DNA of 64,000 bases from Dactylosporangium siamense (GCF_016862795.1 NZ_BONQ01000062.1:1-64000); one strand, 5' to 3'. Positions 6,710-16,596 are shown, counted from the stretch's first letter. Numbers and translations are program-made. The notes: generated from the sequence alone by a model not told the origin.

Positions 6710-9403
6710 TCACGCGGGGGAGGTCAACGACGGTTCGGGGGTGCAGAGCGGTGCGATCTCCGCTGCCGGTAGCGGCCGGGCGAAGTAGAAGCCCTGAGCC
6801 AGCCGGTACCCCAGCTCCAACAAACGCGACGCCTGCTCAGCTGTCTCGACGCCCTCCGCCACCGCCTCCAGCCGCAGTGCCTGGGCGATCTCGCTGATCG
6901 AGGTGGCGATCGCCTCCTGTTCGACCGTGCCCGTGACGCCGTCGACGAAGGACTTGTCGACCTTCAGGACGTCCACCGGGCAGGTGCGCAGCAGGCCGAG
7001 CGAGGAGTGCCCGGTGCCGAAGTCGTCGAGGGCGATCTTCACCCCGAGCGCGTGCAGGGCACGGACGGTGTCCAGGGCGCGGCCACCGCCGAAGACCGCG
7101 GTCTCGGTGATCTCGATGGTGAGGCGGGCGGGGTCGAGGCCGGTGTCGGCGAGGGTGTCGGCGACGACGCCGACGAAGGCCGGCTCGAGCAGCTGCCGGG
7201 CGGAGGCGTTGACGCTGATCTTCCATGGCGCGCGGTCGCCCAGCGATGACGCCCACTGGGCGCCCTGGGTGCACGCCTGGCGCAGGATCCAGGCGCCGAT
7301 GGGCACGATGAGGCCGGTGCGTTCGGCGACGGGGATGAAGGTGACGGGTGAGACGAGGCCGCGGGTGGGGTGGCGCCAGCGGATGAGGGCCTCGACGCCG
7401 CGGACGTCGCCGTCGGGGAGGCCGACGATGGGCTGGTAGAGGACGAACAGCTCGTCGCGGTCGAGGGCCTGGCTGAGCTCGGCGGCGATCTGGGCGTGCT
7501 CGACCGCGTGGGCGTCGAGCTCCGGGCCGTACTCGACCCAGCGGCTCTTGCCGAGCTCCTTGGCCGCGTACATGGCCATGTCGGCGCGGCGCAGCAGGTC
7601 GCTGGCGTCGCAGTCGGCGGTGTGCCGGGCCACGCCGATGCTCGCCTGGATGAGCAGCTCGTAGCCGGCGGCGCGGACGGGGGCGGCGAGGGCGTCGATG
7701 AAGGCCTCGGCGATGCGGGCGCTCTCGGCGACGCTGCTGGAGGGCAGGAGGACCGCGAACTCGTCGCCGCCGAGGCGGGCGACCGTGTCGCCGGGGCGGA
7801 CGCTGGCGCGGAGCCGCTCGCTGACCTCGATGAGGAGGGCGTCGCCGACGGCGTGGCCGAGGCGGTCGTTGATGGCCTTGAAGTCGTCGAGGTCGACGAG
7901 CGCGAGGGCCAGCCCGGCGGCGGAGCTTCGCCGACGATCCGGAGAGGTTCCGCTGGAGGACTGGGCGACCCGGACGGCCTGGGTGGTGGCCGTGTTGAAC
8001 AGGGCCCGGTTGGCGAGGCCGGTGAGCGCGTCGTGGGACGCCTGGTAGCTGAGCTGGTCCTGGTAGCGGCGGGCCTCGGTGATGTCACGGGCGTTGCTGA
8101 CGATGCCGCGGACGCTGGGGTCGTGCAGGAGGTTGCTGCTGACCACCTCGAACCAGCGCCAGTCGCCGTCGGCGTGGCGCACCCGCACCTGCTGGGTGAC
8201 GGTGCCGGCGGGCGTGGGGGCCAGCCGGCGGGCCTCGACCAGGTCGTCGGGGTGGACGCGGTCGCTGAGGGTGGCGCCGAGGATCTCCTCGACCGAGAGG
8301 CCCAGGAAGCGCAGCAGGCTCGGGCTGGCGTACGTGACCCGCCCCGCGGCGTCGGTGATGGCGAAGATGTCCGCGGAGTTCTGCACGAGGGAGCGGAAGC
8401 GGCGTTCGTGCCGGCGCAGCTCCAGCATGCTGGCGTCGACGCGGGCGAGCAGGGTGCTGTTCTCGTAGAAGGAGATGAGCTGGCGGGCGACGACGAGCAG
8501 GGTGAGCAGGACGGAGCCGCCGACCAGGACGCGGGTGTGGCGCTGGTCGGGGCCGATGCCGGCCAGGACGAAGCCGTCGGCGACGATGACCGCCAGGTAC
8601 GGCAGCAGGCTGAACGGCCGCGACGGTGCCCGTGGGGTCGCCACCCGCACCACGGCGAACCGCTGCACGAGGGCGGCGAGGGTGATGCCGGCGGCGCAGA
8701 CCGGGATCGACAGGTGGCAGTCGTTGAGGTACGGCCGGGACTCCAGCAACGGCGCGATCGCGCCGAGGGCGGCGCCGGCGATGACGGTGCCGCCGAGGAC
8801 CCACAGCGCGGTCCGGTCGAGCCCGCCGGTGCCCGCGAGGGCGACCTTGGCGACCGCGAGGAGGCCCGCGAACAGCAGCACCACCACGCCGAAGATGGCC
8901 CACGCGGTGCCGGTGACCCGGGCCAGCTCAACCGAGCCGCGGGCGGCGAAGAACCAGGTCATGAGGCTCACGGCGCAGACCACGACGGCGAGGTCGAGCC
9001 CGAACGTGATGAGCCGGCGGCGGACCGGCAGCCGCAGCAGGGCCCAGACGAGGACGAGGACGGCACCCAGGTACAGGGTCATGGTGAAGCTGCTGGAGCG
9101 CTGCGTCGGCGCGCCCGGGCCGACGAGGGAGTCCACGGCGCTGCTGAGGACGCCGCCGAGCAGGATGAGCATGATGATGCCCAGGTGCCGCCAGAAGCGG
9201 CCGGCGGGGCCGGCGAGGCGGGCGGTGCGGAAGCACACGGCGGCGGCGAGGCCCGCGCTGAGCGGCACGGGAATCCAGCCGATCGCGGGGTGGACGATCA
9301 CGTGCGGCCACTGCGCGGCGAGCCAGGCGGTGCTCAGCACCGCGAGGATCACGGCGCCGCGCAGCGCAGGGTGCGACCGCACCGACCGCACATCGACCGA
9401 CAT
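6710..9403 (-). CDS. Membrane PAS-GGDEF-EAL protein (c-di-GMP turnover)
   Basis: A composite c-di-GMP protein of 897 residues. The start is the ATG 8 nt after GGAGGG; upstream in-frame sequence looks non-coding. The N-terminal half of about 320 residues holds multiple hydrophobic segments (MASE-like sensor). A PAS domain begins near residue 333 (RFRSLVQNSADIFAITDAAG). The GGDEF motif (RLGGDEFAVLLP) near 545 is intact, so diguanylate cyclase activity is plausible. The EAL domain begins with GVEALIRWRHP near 671 and keeps DDFGTGHSSLGLL and the KVDKSFV block, so phosphodiesterase activity is plausible too. Which activity dominates cannot be read from sequence. A second such protein lies at 30620-32734. 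Confidence 0.95.
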   Translation of the reverse strand: MSVDVRSVRSHPALRGAVILAVLSTAWLAAQWPHVIVHPAIGWIPVPLSAGLAAAVCFRTARLAGPAGRFWRHLGIIMLILLGGVLSSAVDSLVGPGAPTQRSSSFTMTLYLGAVLVLVWALLRLPVRRRLITFGLDLAVVVCAVSLMTWFFAARGSVELARVTGTAWAIFGVVVLLFAGLLAVAKVALAGTGGLDRTALWVLGGTVIAGAALGAIAPLLESRPYLNDCHLSIPVCAAGITLAALVQRFAVVRVATPRAPSRPFSLLPYLAVIVADGFVLAGIGPDQRHTRVLVGGSVLLTLLVVARQLISFYENSTLLARVDASMLELRRHERRFRSLVQNSADIFAITDAAGRVTYASPSLLRFLGLSVEEILGATLSDRVHPDDLVEARRLAPTPAGTVTQQVRVRHADGDWRWFEVVSSNLLHDPSVRGIVSNARDITEARRYQDQLSYQASHDALTGLANRALFNTATTQAVRVAQSSSGTSPDRRRSSAAGLALALVDLDDFKAINDRLGHAVGDALLIEVSERLRASVRPGDTVARLGGDEFAVLLPSSSVAESARIAEAFIDALAAPVRAAGYELLIQASIGVARHTADCDASDLLRRADMAMYAAKELGKSRWVEYGPELDAHAVEHAQIAAELSQALDRDELFVLYQPIVGLPDGDVRGVEALIRWRHPTRGLVSPVTFIPVAERTGLIVPIGAWILRQACTQGAQWASSLGDRAPWKISVNASARQLLEPAFVGVVADTLADTGLDPARLTIEITETAVFGGGRALDTVRALHALGVKIALDDFGTGHSSLGLLRTCPVDVLKVDKSFVDGVTGTVEQEAIATSISEIAQALRLEAVAEGVETAEQASRLLELGYRLAQGFYFARPLPAAEIAPLCTPEPSLTSPA

Positions 9404-9633
9404 TGACAGCGCCCTCCACCCGCTCGGACGTGCTGGACATTCGGCCACCCACCGCCAGATCTGAGAGATTCCAGAATAATGTCCAAATTGTCCGATCCTC
9501 AGATACCGCGAAGCGACTTGATCTATGGGTAGCCGGACGGTCACACATCGACGGTTCCCGGTGCTAGGTTGACCGCAGCGTGCTTCCTCATCCTTGCGCT
9601 GCGTAGCGGCCTCGCCGCCGAGAAGGGAACTCG

Positions 9634-10434
9634 ATGACCGAGGGCCGGCACCACCGGCGTCGCGACGTCGAACACACGGAGGACGGGATCTACTTCCCGC
9701 CGCCGCGTGAGGTGCCACGCTCACGGACAGCGCCGCAGGTCCAAGCGGTCGCCCCCTCCCCCTGGGCACCGACCGCACCGGACCGGCCGGCGCCGCAGCT
9801 CCCACCGGCCCCTCCACCCGCGGCGTCACCGCCCGCACGTGAGCCGACTCCACGGCAGCCAGGCGGCGACACCCACCCCCCGGAGGCACCGGTCTACTAC
9901 GCGCGCGCGTCCGACTGGACCGTCCGCCCCTCCCCCTGGGCGACGGTCAAGGACGACGAGTTCGCGGACGAGGACACGTACGCACCGGCGGAGGACCAGC
10001 CCCCACCTCCGCCGGTGCGAGCCCCACCGCAGAAGACCAGAACAACAAAGGCGGCCACGGTACCGGCAGCGCCCGCACAAAAGCCGAAACGGCGCCAACC
10101 GGTGCCCAGGGAAACAACCGCCCCGGCCCGGATGCCCGATCTCGCCGTCACGCCGGCCTCCCCGACCGTGCCAGCGCCCGCGGCAAAACAGGCCGCGCCG
10201 AGACAGGCCACGCCGCGACAGGCCACGCCAAAACAGGCCACGCCAAAACAGGGCGCGCCGACTTCCGCGTCCTCCCAGGTGAGCAGCGCGACGGCCTGGT
10301 GGATCGCGGCCGGCGTGATCATCGTCGCGCTCGCGGTCGCCGCCGGCATCCTCGTCGGCCTCAGCCTGGCCCAGCGCGATGGCCAAGAACCCCCTGGCGG
10401 CAACCAGCCCCGGTCGACGTCACCAGCAGGCTGA
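9634..10434 (+). CDS. Pro/Ala-rich single-pass membrane protein
   Basis: A 266-residue protein I cannot assign. About 210 residues of basic, Pro/Ala-rich, probably disordered sequence precede one membrane segment (WWIAAGVIIVALAVAAGILVG, near 227-247) and a short tail, so the long N-terminus is most likely cytoplasmic. Five tandem ATP(R/K)Q-type pentapeptides come from a 15-bp DNA repeat. GAAGGGA 7 nt before the ATG supports the start. It is divergent from the GGDEF-EAL gene across about 230 bp, which must carry both promoters. A scaffolding or envelope role would be a guess. Confidence 0.75.
   Translation: MTEGRHHRRRDVEHTEDGIYFPPPREVPRSRTAPQVQAVAPSPWAPTAPDRPAPQLPPAPPPAASPPAREPTPRQPGGDTHPPEAPVYYARASDWTVRPSPWATVKDDEFADEDTYAPAEDQPPPPPVRAPPQKTRTTKAATVPAAPAQKPKRRQPVPRETTAPARMPDLAVTPASPTVPAPAAKQAAPRQATPRQATPKQATPKQGAPTSASSQVSSATAWWIAAGVIIVALAVAAGILVGLSLAQRDGQEPPGGNQPRSTSPAG
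10186..10260 (+). repeat. Five tandem 15-bp units in a coding region
   Basis: Units of the form AAACAGGCCACGCCA repeat five times without gaps and encode a pentapeptide array (KQA-AP/RQATP/KQATP type) in the disordered part of the membrane protein. A multiple of three keeps the frame, so copy number can vary without loss of function. Confidence 0.9.
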
Positions 10435-10510
10435 AATCACCAGGTGCATTTGCCGCAAAGAGGGTAGAGACGCCGCGTTGCCATCTGGACGCGATTTGGG
10501 GGAAGAGTCC

Positions 10511-11347
10511 ATGAGTGGACCGATCGTGGGCAAGCGTCGCCTTCGAGCCGAGTTGCGACGGCTCCGGCGGGAGCGTGAGCTCACCCAGGACCTGGTGGCC
10601 GCCGAAATGGAGTGGTCACTGTCGAAACTGATCCGGATCGAGAACGGCACCGTCGCCATCTCGGTCAGCGACCTGCGCAGCCTCCTGGCCTACTACCGGC
10701 TGCACGACACCCAGCTGGTCGACGACCTGCTGGAGCTGGCCCGGGCGGCGAAGCGGCGGATGTGGTGGGACGAGTACCGTGCCGCCCTGCCCGGCTCGCT
10801 GCTCACCTACGTGGGCTTCGAGGCGGAGGCGGTCTTCGTCGGCGGCTTCGAGCCGATGCAGTTCCCCGAGCTGATGCAGACCCGGCGGTACGCGACCGCG
10901 ACGACCGCCGAGCAGAAGGCCGGCGATCACGAGCAGCGCGTCGAGTTCCGGCTGCGGCGGCAGAGCGAGCTGTTCGAGCGGGAGACGCCATCACGGTTCC
11001 AGGCGCTGATCGACGAGTCGGTGCTGCGCCGGTTGCCGATGCACGACGACGACTCCGTCCTCGTCGACCAGATCGAGCACGCGATCGAGTTCGCCCAGCG
11101 GCCGTACACGGACGTGCGGATCGTGCCGTTCAACGCCGGTCACCACGTCGGGTGGGAGGGCGCGTTCACGGTCCTCGAGTTCGGCGCCGACGACGGGATC
11201 CTGCACAAGGGCGGGCAGCTGCTCGAGGAGCCGGAGCTGATCACCGCGTACACCGAGGGGCTGCGTGCGCTGGCCGGGATGGCCCTGCCGCATGAGGCCT
11301 CGATCGACCTCATGCGGCAGGTGGCCGCCGAACTGAAACGGGGATGA
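10511..11347 (+). CDS. HTH regulator with DUF5753 domain
   Basis: A 278-residue Xre-type regulator. The N-terminal helix-turn-helix spans about residues 10-60 (LRRLRRERELTQDLVAAEME then SLSKLIRIENGTVAISVSDL). The rest is the DUF5753 domain that partners it in many Streptomyces and Micromonospora proteins, including the typical EFRLRRQSELFERETPSRF and FNAGHHVGWEGAFTVLEF blocks. Such genes are often next to a small DUF397 gene, which is absent here. The start ATG follows GGGGGAAGAG. Its TGA stop abuts the reverse-strand stop of the GSDH gene with no base between them. Targets are unknown. Confidence 0.92.
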   Translation: MSGPIVGKRRLRAELRRLRRERELTQDLVAAEMEWSLSKLIRIENGTVAISVSDLRSLLAYYRLHDTQLVDDLLELARAAKRRMWWDEYRAALPGSLLTYVGFEAEAVFVGGFEPMQFPELMQTRRYATATTAEQKAGDHEQRVEFRLRRQSELFERETPSRFQALIDESVLRRLPMHDDDSVLVDQIEHAIEFAQRPYTDVRIVPFNAGHHVGWEGAFTVLEFGADDGILHKGGQLLEEPELITAYTEGLRALAGMALPHEASIDLMRQVAAELKRG

Positions 11348-14300
11348 TCAGGCGGGCGGGTGGAAGAGCACCCCGTTGCCGCTGACCAGCACCGGCTGGT
11401 TGTTCGCGTACTGGTAGGCGACGGTCCCGGCGGAGTTCTCGATCCCGACGGTGGCGTTGCTGCCCTGCTCGAACGCGTTGTCGAGGTCCTTGTACGCGAA
11501 CGCGATGTCGCCGTTCTCGTAGAAGACCGCCTCGAACGTGAGGCGACGCGACAGGTTGCCGTAGAGGTACACGTTGCGCCACTCGATGACGTAGGCCCGG
11601 TTCGGCGCCGCACCGGTGGTCGCGGTGCGGACGCTGGACTGGCCGTCCACGACGAGGTCCGACCAGAACGGGTAGACCGTCGCGTTCGGCGCGGCCGTGG
11701 TCGGCAGCGTCGTGTGATCGGCGTTGGCCGCGCCGGGGTTGACGAAGCTCGCCTTGCCGTTGGTGTCGACCCAGACGGAGGTGTACGAGGTGCCGTACAA
11801 CTTCACCGGGAACGGCGTGGTGAGCTGGACGATGTTGTCGTCCCCGGTGAGGGTCAACGGCGTGTCACCGTCGATGAACGCCCGGGTGCCGTCGGCGCAG
11901 GTGTAGCCGAACGCGTCGGCCCCCTGCGTCAGCGCCAGGTTGACGGTGGTGCTGCCGGCGGCGACGGTCACCGGGGCCGAGGCCCCACCGCCACCGCACT
12001 GCCCGCCCGAGCCGACCGAGGCGGTCACCGTGTAGGCGCCGGCGGCCACGTTGGTGAACGTGTACGTGCCGTTCGCGGCGGTCGTCTTCGACGCCCCGCC
12101 TGGGGTCAGCGTCACCGTCGCGCCGGCCACCGGCGCGCCGGTGCCCTGGTTGGTCACGGTGCCGGTGACGGTGCCGGTCACGGGCGGCGGTTCCTCCCCG
12201 CCACCGGGCGCCTTGAACAGCACACCCATGCCGTTCTGCAGCGCCGAGGTGTTGTTGGAGTACTGGATGCCGACGGTGCCGGCGGCGTTCTCGATGCCGA
12301 CCGTCGAGGACGCGCCCGCCTCGGCGGTGTTGTCGATCCCCGAGTAGTTGGTGACGACGTCGCCGTTCTCGTACAGGATCGCCTCGGCGTTGATCCGCCG
12401 GGACGTGAACCCGTACTGGTAGGCGTTGCGCCACTCGACCACGAACTGCCGGTTGGGCGCGGAGCCGATCGTGGCGGTCCGCACGCTCGCGGAGCCGTCG
12501 ACGACGAGGTCGGTCCAGTACGCGTACACCGACGAGTTCGGCGTGGCCGTCGACGGGATCGGGCCGTGCGCCGTGGTGGAGGCGCCCTGGTTGGCGAAGC
12601 TCAGCCGGCCGTTGGTGTCGACCCAGGCCGAGTTGTACGTCGTGCCGTAGAACTTGAAGCCGAACGGCAGCGAGATCTGGCCGAGGTTGTCGTCACCGGT
12701 GAGCGGCAGCACGGTGCCGTCGGCCGGCACGAACGCCCGCGGCGCCGCCGAGCAGACGTAGCCGAACGTGTCCACGCACGAGGACGTGTACGAGGCCGTG
12801 TAGGTGGTGTCGGTCGCCGGCGCGGTGATGACGTGCGTCTGCGCCCCGCTGTCGGACCAGGTGCTGAACGCGGCCGGCACGTTGTTGACCAGCTGCGGCG
12901 TCGGCGCGCTGACCGTGTTGGTCGAGCCCTGGATGACGGTGCGGGTGAACGGCGCGGTCTGGCTCGTCGCGCCGACCGTCAGGTTCAGCCCGGCCGGGTT
13001 GCTGACGAACGTCAGGTCGACCGTCTTCGGCTGCACGTTGACGCTGGTGGTGCTGGTCAGCCCGCCCGAGTCGGTCGCCGTCATCCGGAACTCCAGATAC
13101 GACGGGTACTCGTGGTCGGGTGCGGTGAGCGTCCCGCCGGCGACGCCGTTGAACGTCTGCATCGGGTGCTCGTGGCACACGCCCGGCGAGGAGCAGTGGT
13201 GCAGGATGGTCGTCCAGCTCAGCGCGGACGCGGGCAGGGTGCCCTGCTGCGGGTCGGTGGCGTGGCCGGTGAAGCTGATCTGGTTGCCGACCGCCCAGGT
13301 GAACGAGGACGCCGGCGAGTCGATGATCGCGGTCGGCGCGTCGTTGCCGGCCGTGATCGTCACCGTCTTGTCGTTGGTGACGCCGAGCGTGTCGGTGACC
13401 CGCAGCCTGGCCGTGTACGTCCCGGGCGTGGTGTACGTGTAGCTCGCGACGGCAGTGGTCGCCTCGTAGGTGCCGTCGTTGGTGAAGTCCCACTGGTACT
13501 TGAGCAGGCCCTGGTCGGCCGGGTCGGCGTCGGAGGACGTCGAACCGTCGAAGGTCACCGCGAGCGGCGTGCCGCCGGAGGTGCGGTTGGTGGTGATCGC
13601 CGCGACGGGCGGCTGGTTGCCGGCGTAGTACCGGATCCGGCGCACGGTGCCGGTGTTGTTACCACCACTGCCGATGTCCACGTAGTACAGCTCGCTGCCG
13701 GGGCCGATGGCCAGGTCGACCGGGTTGGCGGCGCCCGCAGCGAACGTGATGATGTTCGACGTGGACGGCAGCCCGCCGGCGGTCGCCGGCATCATCGCCC
13801 AGATGCAGTCGCGGCTGAAGTCGGAGAAGAACATCGCGCCGCGGTAGGCGGCCGGGTAGGGGCCGCTGTCCGGGTAGAAGGCCACGCCGGAGGACGAGGA
13901 ACTGCCGCTGGGGCAGCTCTCGCCGGCGACGACCTTCGAGCCGTGGTTCCAGGAGTAGTACGGCTGGACGTTCGGCACCGCCGGGGTCGCGCCGTACATC
14001 GGCTCGCACAGGTTCAGGTTGGCGCCGTCGTAGCCGCCCTGCGGGCTCGGGCCCTCGATGCACGGCCAGCCGTAGTTGCCGATGGTGCTGGCGACCGGGT
14101 TCTGCAGCCGGTTGATCTCCTCGTAGGTGTTCCAGCCGACCTCGCCGCTCCACACCTCACTGGTGCCGGGCTTGATGGTGAACCGGAACGGGTTGCGCAT
14201 GCCGTAGGCCACGATCCGGCGGGCGTTGGCGTCCGCCGAGCCGAAGTTGGGGTTGGTCGGCAGCGCGGCGCCGGTCGCCGGGTCGATCCGGATGATGGTC

Positions 14301-15049
14301 CCGTTGAGCCCGGTCGGGTCGGCGGTGGTGCGGATGTCCTGCGCGCGCAGGGCGCCACCCTCGGCGGTGGGCGGGCTCAGCGAGGTGCCGGCGGCCGACG
14401 GCGGGTCGCCGCACGGGTTGGAGAACTGGCCGTAGTCGGTGGCGTTGAAGCTGGCGCCGTCACCGGAGGAGGCGTAGAGCGCGCCGTCGGCACCGAAGTG
14501 CAGGTCGCCGATCGAGTGGCTGGGGTACTGCTGGCACCAGTCGGTGATCAGCACCTGCTCGGCGCCGGTCATCTGGTTGCCGTTGGCCTGCAGCCGCGAG
14601 AGCCGGCCGGTGACGATGCAGGTGCCGTTGTTCGCGTCGGCACAGACGTCGTTCCACTTCGGCGCGGTGCCGCCGGGCAGCGCGTCGTAGGAGTACAGGA
14701 CGTAGACCCACGGGTTGGTCGGGAAGCCCGGCGCCAGGGCCATGCCGAGCAGACCCCGGTCCCACTGGTCGTGGACGTTGGTGCGCAGGTCGGCGAAGAC
14801 GTCCGGGGTGGGGTCCGCGAGGCTGTCGAAGACCTTGATGAGCCCGCTCTTCTCGGCGACGAAGACGCGGCCGTCAGGCGAGAACTCGATGTTGGTCGGG
14901 TTGGTCAGCCCGCTGTACACGACCTGCTCCTGGAAGCCGGTCGGCAGCGTCGCCGCGGCGGCCTCGGGCGCGCTGGTCAACGGGACGAACACGCTCGCCG
15001 TGAGCACGGCGGCGAGGAAGGCGCGCACGGTACGTCGACGTATCGACAT
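11348..15049 (-). CDS. Secreted multidomain glucose/sorbosone dehydrogenase-like protein
   Basis: A 1233-residue exported protein. A signal peptide (basic SIRRRTVRAF, then hydrophobic residues to AEAAAA-like sites near 33) is followed by a PQQ-type glucose/sorbosone dehydrogenase beta-propeller to about residue 470 (GFQEQVVYSGLTNPTNIEFS, GDGASFNATDYGQFSNPCGD, YGMRNPFRFTIKPGT, EVGWNTYEEINRLQNP). A PKD domain follows near 480-565 (YQWDFTNDGTYE), then Ig-like sequence. Two homologous domains of about 185 residues come next (near 760-950 and 1047-1233), both with FGY(V/T)C, LTGDDN and SVWVDTNGK-type blocks. A carboxypeptidase-regulatory-like domain (GTGAPVAGATVTLTPGG) lies between them. GGAGAGG 7 nt upstream fixes the start. 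It probably acts on a polysaccharide or sugar outside the cell; the electron acceptor is unknown. Confidence 0.93.
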   Translation of the reverse strand: MSIRRRTVRAFLAAVLTASVFVPLTSAPEAAAATLPTGFQEQVVYSGLTNPTNIEFSPDGRVFVAEKSGLIKVFDSLADPTPDVFADLRTNVHDQWDRGLLGMALAPGFPTNPWVYVLYSYDALPGGTAPKWNDVCADANNGTCIVTGRLSRLQANGNQMTGAEQVLITDWCQQYPSHSIGDLHFGADGALYASSGDGASFNATDYGQFSNPCGDPPSAAGTSLSPPTAEGGALRAQDIRTTADPTGLNGTIIRIDPATGAALPTNPNFGSADANARRIVAYGMRNPFRFTIKPGTSEVWSGEVGWNTYEEINRLQNPVASTIGNYGWPCIEGPSPQGGYDGANLNLCEPMYGATPAVPNVQPYYSWNHGSKVVAGESCPSGSSSSSGVAFYPDSGPYPAAYRGAMFFSDFSRDCIWAMMPATAGGLPSTSNIITFAAGAANPVDLAIGPGSELYYVDIGSGGNNTGTVRRIRYYAGNQPPVAAITTNRTSGGTPLAVTFDGSTSSDADPADQGLLKYQWDFTNDGTYEATTAVASYTYTTPGTYTARLRVTDTLGVTNDKTVTITAGNDAPTAIIDSPASSFTWAVGNQISFTGHATDPQQGTLPASALSWTTILHHCSSPGVCHEHPMQTFNGVAGGTLTAPDHEYPSYLEFRMTATDSGGLTSTTSVNVQPKTVDLTFVSNPAGLNLTVGATSQTAPFTRTVIQGSTNTVSAPTPQLVNNVPAAFSTWSDSGAQTHVITAPATDTTYTASYTSSCVDTFGYVCSAAPRAFVPADGTVLPLTGDDNLGQISLPFGFKFYGTTYNSAWVDTNGRLSFANQGASTTAHGPIPSTATPNSSVYAYWTDLVVDGSASVRTATIGSAPNRQFVVEWRNAYQYGFTSRRINAEAILYENGDVVTNYSGIDNTAEAGASSTVGIENAAGTVGIQYSNNTSALQNGMGVLFKAPGGGEEPPPVTGTVTGTVTNQGTGAPVAGATVTLTPGGASKTTAANGTYTFTNVAAGAYTVTASVGSGGQCGGGGASAPVTVAAGSTTVNLALTQGADAFGYTCADGTRAFIDGDTPLTLTGDDNIVQLTTPFPVKLYGTSYTSVWVDTNGKASFVNPGAANADHTTLPTTAAPNATVYPFWSDLVVDGQSSVRTATTGAAPNRAYVIEWRNVYLYGNLSRRLTFEAVFYENGDIAFAYKDLDNAFEQGSNATVGIENSAGTVAYQYANNQPVLVSGNGVLFHPPA

Positions 15050-15212
15050 GAACCGTCCTCTCCTGATGGGGTGGGCAGAGAGGCGGGCGGGGATCCCGCT
15101 GAAATTGCGCCAGCCTACCGAGCGGTAGGGCGTGAAGAAGTGTCGCGTTACCGACCACGCACACCCCGACCCGCCGCGAATCGGGCCAGTTCCGGACAAA
15201 GATCGACAGAAA

Positions 15213-15246
15213 ACGACCCGTTCGGCCAATCAGCCGAACGGGTCGT
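15213..15246 (-). terminator. Intrinsic terminator of the liv operon
   Basis: A perfect 14-bp stem (ACGACCCGTTCGGC / GCCGAACGGGTCGT) with a 6-nt loop, followed on the minus strand by a short T run (TTTTC). It lies 32 nt after the stop of the substrate-binding protein gene. Confidence 0.88.
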
Positions 15247-15277
15247 CCCCAGGTCCCTACGCGTCCTGCGGCAGGGT

Positions 15278-16576
15278 CTACAGCTTCTCGTAGCAGGGCT
15301 TGTCGAGCTTGTAGTCCTTCGCGACCGAGCCGGTGAAGTAGTCCTTCTCCAGCTTGATGTCGTTGGGGCCACCGGCCCCGACGGTCGGGTTGTAGATGAG
15401 CGACTGGCGGAAGATGCCGTCCGCGCCACCGGCGTAGTTGCCGGCGCCGTCGGGCAGCATGCCCTCGTAGTCGACCTTGGTGAGCGACTTGGCGGCCTTG
15501 AGCAGGCCGGCCCGCGTCAGGTCACCGTCGGCCTGGGCCTTCTTCAGGGCGGCGAGCAGCGGATACGACCAGACCCAGCCGGACGTGTAGCCGTCGTTCG
15601 GCGTGACGGACGAGCCGAGCGCCTCCCGCATGGCCTTGTGCCCGGGGGTGTCGGACGCCCACGACTTCCACGGCGAGGACTGCAGGTAGAGCGCCTTCAA
15701 CGCGGGTGCCGCGGCGGTGGCCAGGAGGCCCTGGTTCCACGACGGGCTGGTGCCGATGAACTTGCCGGTGAAGCCGCGCTGGGCGGCGCCACCGACGATC
15801 GCGGCCGCGTCCGCCGGTCCGGTGGTCAGGATGACCAGGTCCGGCTTCTGCTGCACGATCGCGCCGACCGCGCCGGCCTGCTTGTCGGTGCCGGAGTCGG
15901 TCTTCACGTTGATGAACGTCATGCCCAGCTTCTCCGCGGCGATCTTCGCCCCGGCCGCGGCGTCGTCGCCGTAGTCGCCGGCGAGGTGCACCGCCATGAC
16001 GGTCTTGGGCTTGAAGGTCTCGTTGGCGTAGTCGACGGCGTTCATCGACTCGATGCAGTAGTTGGCGCCGGACTCGAGGATGTTGTCCTCGAACGCGTAC
16101 GCCGAGGTCCAGGCGGCCGGGGCGGCGATGATGTTGTTGGTCTTCATGTCGGGCAGGATCGCCGCCGTGGTCGGCGAGCCGAGGCTCTGGGCGAGGGCGA
16201 GGACCTTGCCCTTCATCTCCTGGTAGGCCTCGTTGTGCGTCTGCGGGTTGTACTTGTTGTCGCGGACGTAGGTCTCCGCGTCGATGTCATAGCCGCCGAT
16301 GCCGCCCTGGGCGTTGACCCGCTTCCAGAACGCCTTCTGCGCGTCGGTGATCGGCACGGCGAGGACGTGGAAGGGGCCGACCGTCAGGTCGGAGATGATG
16401 CCGAGGTAGATGCAGCCCCGGTCCTTGTGCTCGGACTTGGGACACGGCTCCTTGGTGATACCGACGTCGGACTTGGCGCCCGATGCCCCCTTGTCCGTGC
16501 TGTCCGCGCCGCGGCATCCGGCGAGTGCGCCGGCAGTGAGCACCGCGGCGAGGGCAAACATGCCCAACCTCTTCAT
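15278..16576 (-). CDS. livK: Branched-chain amino-acid-type ABC substrate-binding lipoprotein
   Basis: A 432-residue LivJ/K-type receptor. The N-terminus is a lipoprotein signal with the lipobox LAGC (residues 18-21), so the protein should be membrane-tethered outside the cell. Family features include YLGIISDLTVGPF, QKAFWKRVNAQGGIGGYDID and the Ca-loop-free periplasmic-binding fold with Cys21 at the mature N-terminus. It is the last gene of a six-gene operon (livF-livG-acyl-CoA ligase-livH-livM-livK), 20 nt after livM. The family binds branched-chain amino acids but also amides, urea, aromatic acids and other hydrophobic carboxylates. The linked acyl-CoA ligase points to an organic acid as ligand. 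Confidence 0.93.
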   Translation of the reverse strand: MKRLGMFALAAVLTAGALAGCRGADSTDKGASGAKSDVGITKEPCPKSEHKDRGCIYLGIISDLTVGPFHVLAVPITDAQKAFWKRVNAQGGIGGYDIDAETYVRDNKYNPQTHNEAYQEMKGKVLALAQSLGSPTTAAILPDMKTNNIIAAPAAWTSAYAFEDNILESGANYCIESMNAVDYANETFKPKTVMAVHLAGDYGDDAAAGAKIAAEKLGMTFINVKTDSGTDKQAGAVGAIVQQKPDLVILTTGPADAAAIVGGAAQRGFTGKFIGTSPSWNQGLLATAAAPALKALYLQSSPWKSWASDTPGHKAMREALGSSVTPNDGYTSGWVWSYPLLAALKKAQADGDLTRAGLLKAAKSLTKVDYEGMLPDGAGNYAGGADGIFRQSLIYNPTVGAGGPNDIKLEKDYFTGSVAKDYKLDKPCYEKL

Positions 16577-16596
16577 TGAGGGGCTCCTTTACGGGG

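Noticed and set aside
6090-6713. 207-residue minus-strand open frame downstream of the first GGDEF-EAL gene
   Set aside because: No family features or ribosome site. It spans the gene fragment and inverted repeats, as expected for decayed DNA.
11360-16579. Very long plus-strand open frame opposite the GSDH-like gene and livK
   Set aside because: Mirror of real genes on the minus strand; Arg/Gly/Val-rich with no domain, and the minus-strand genes have signal peptides and ribosome sites.
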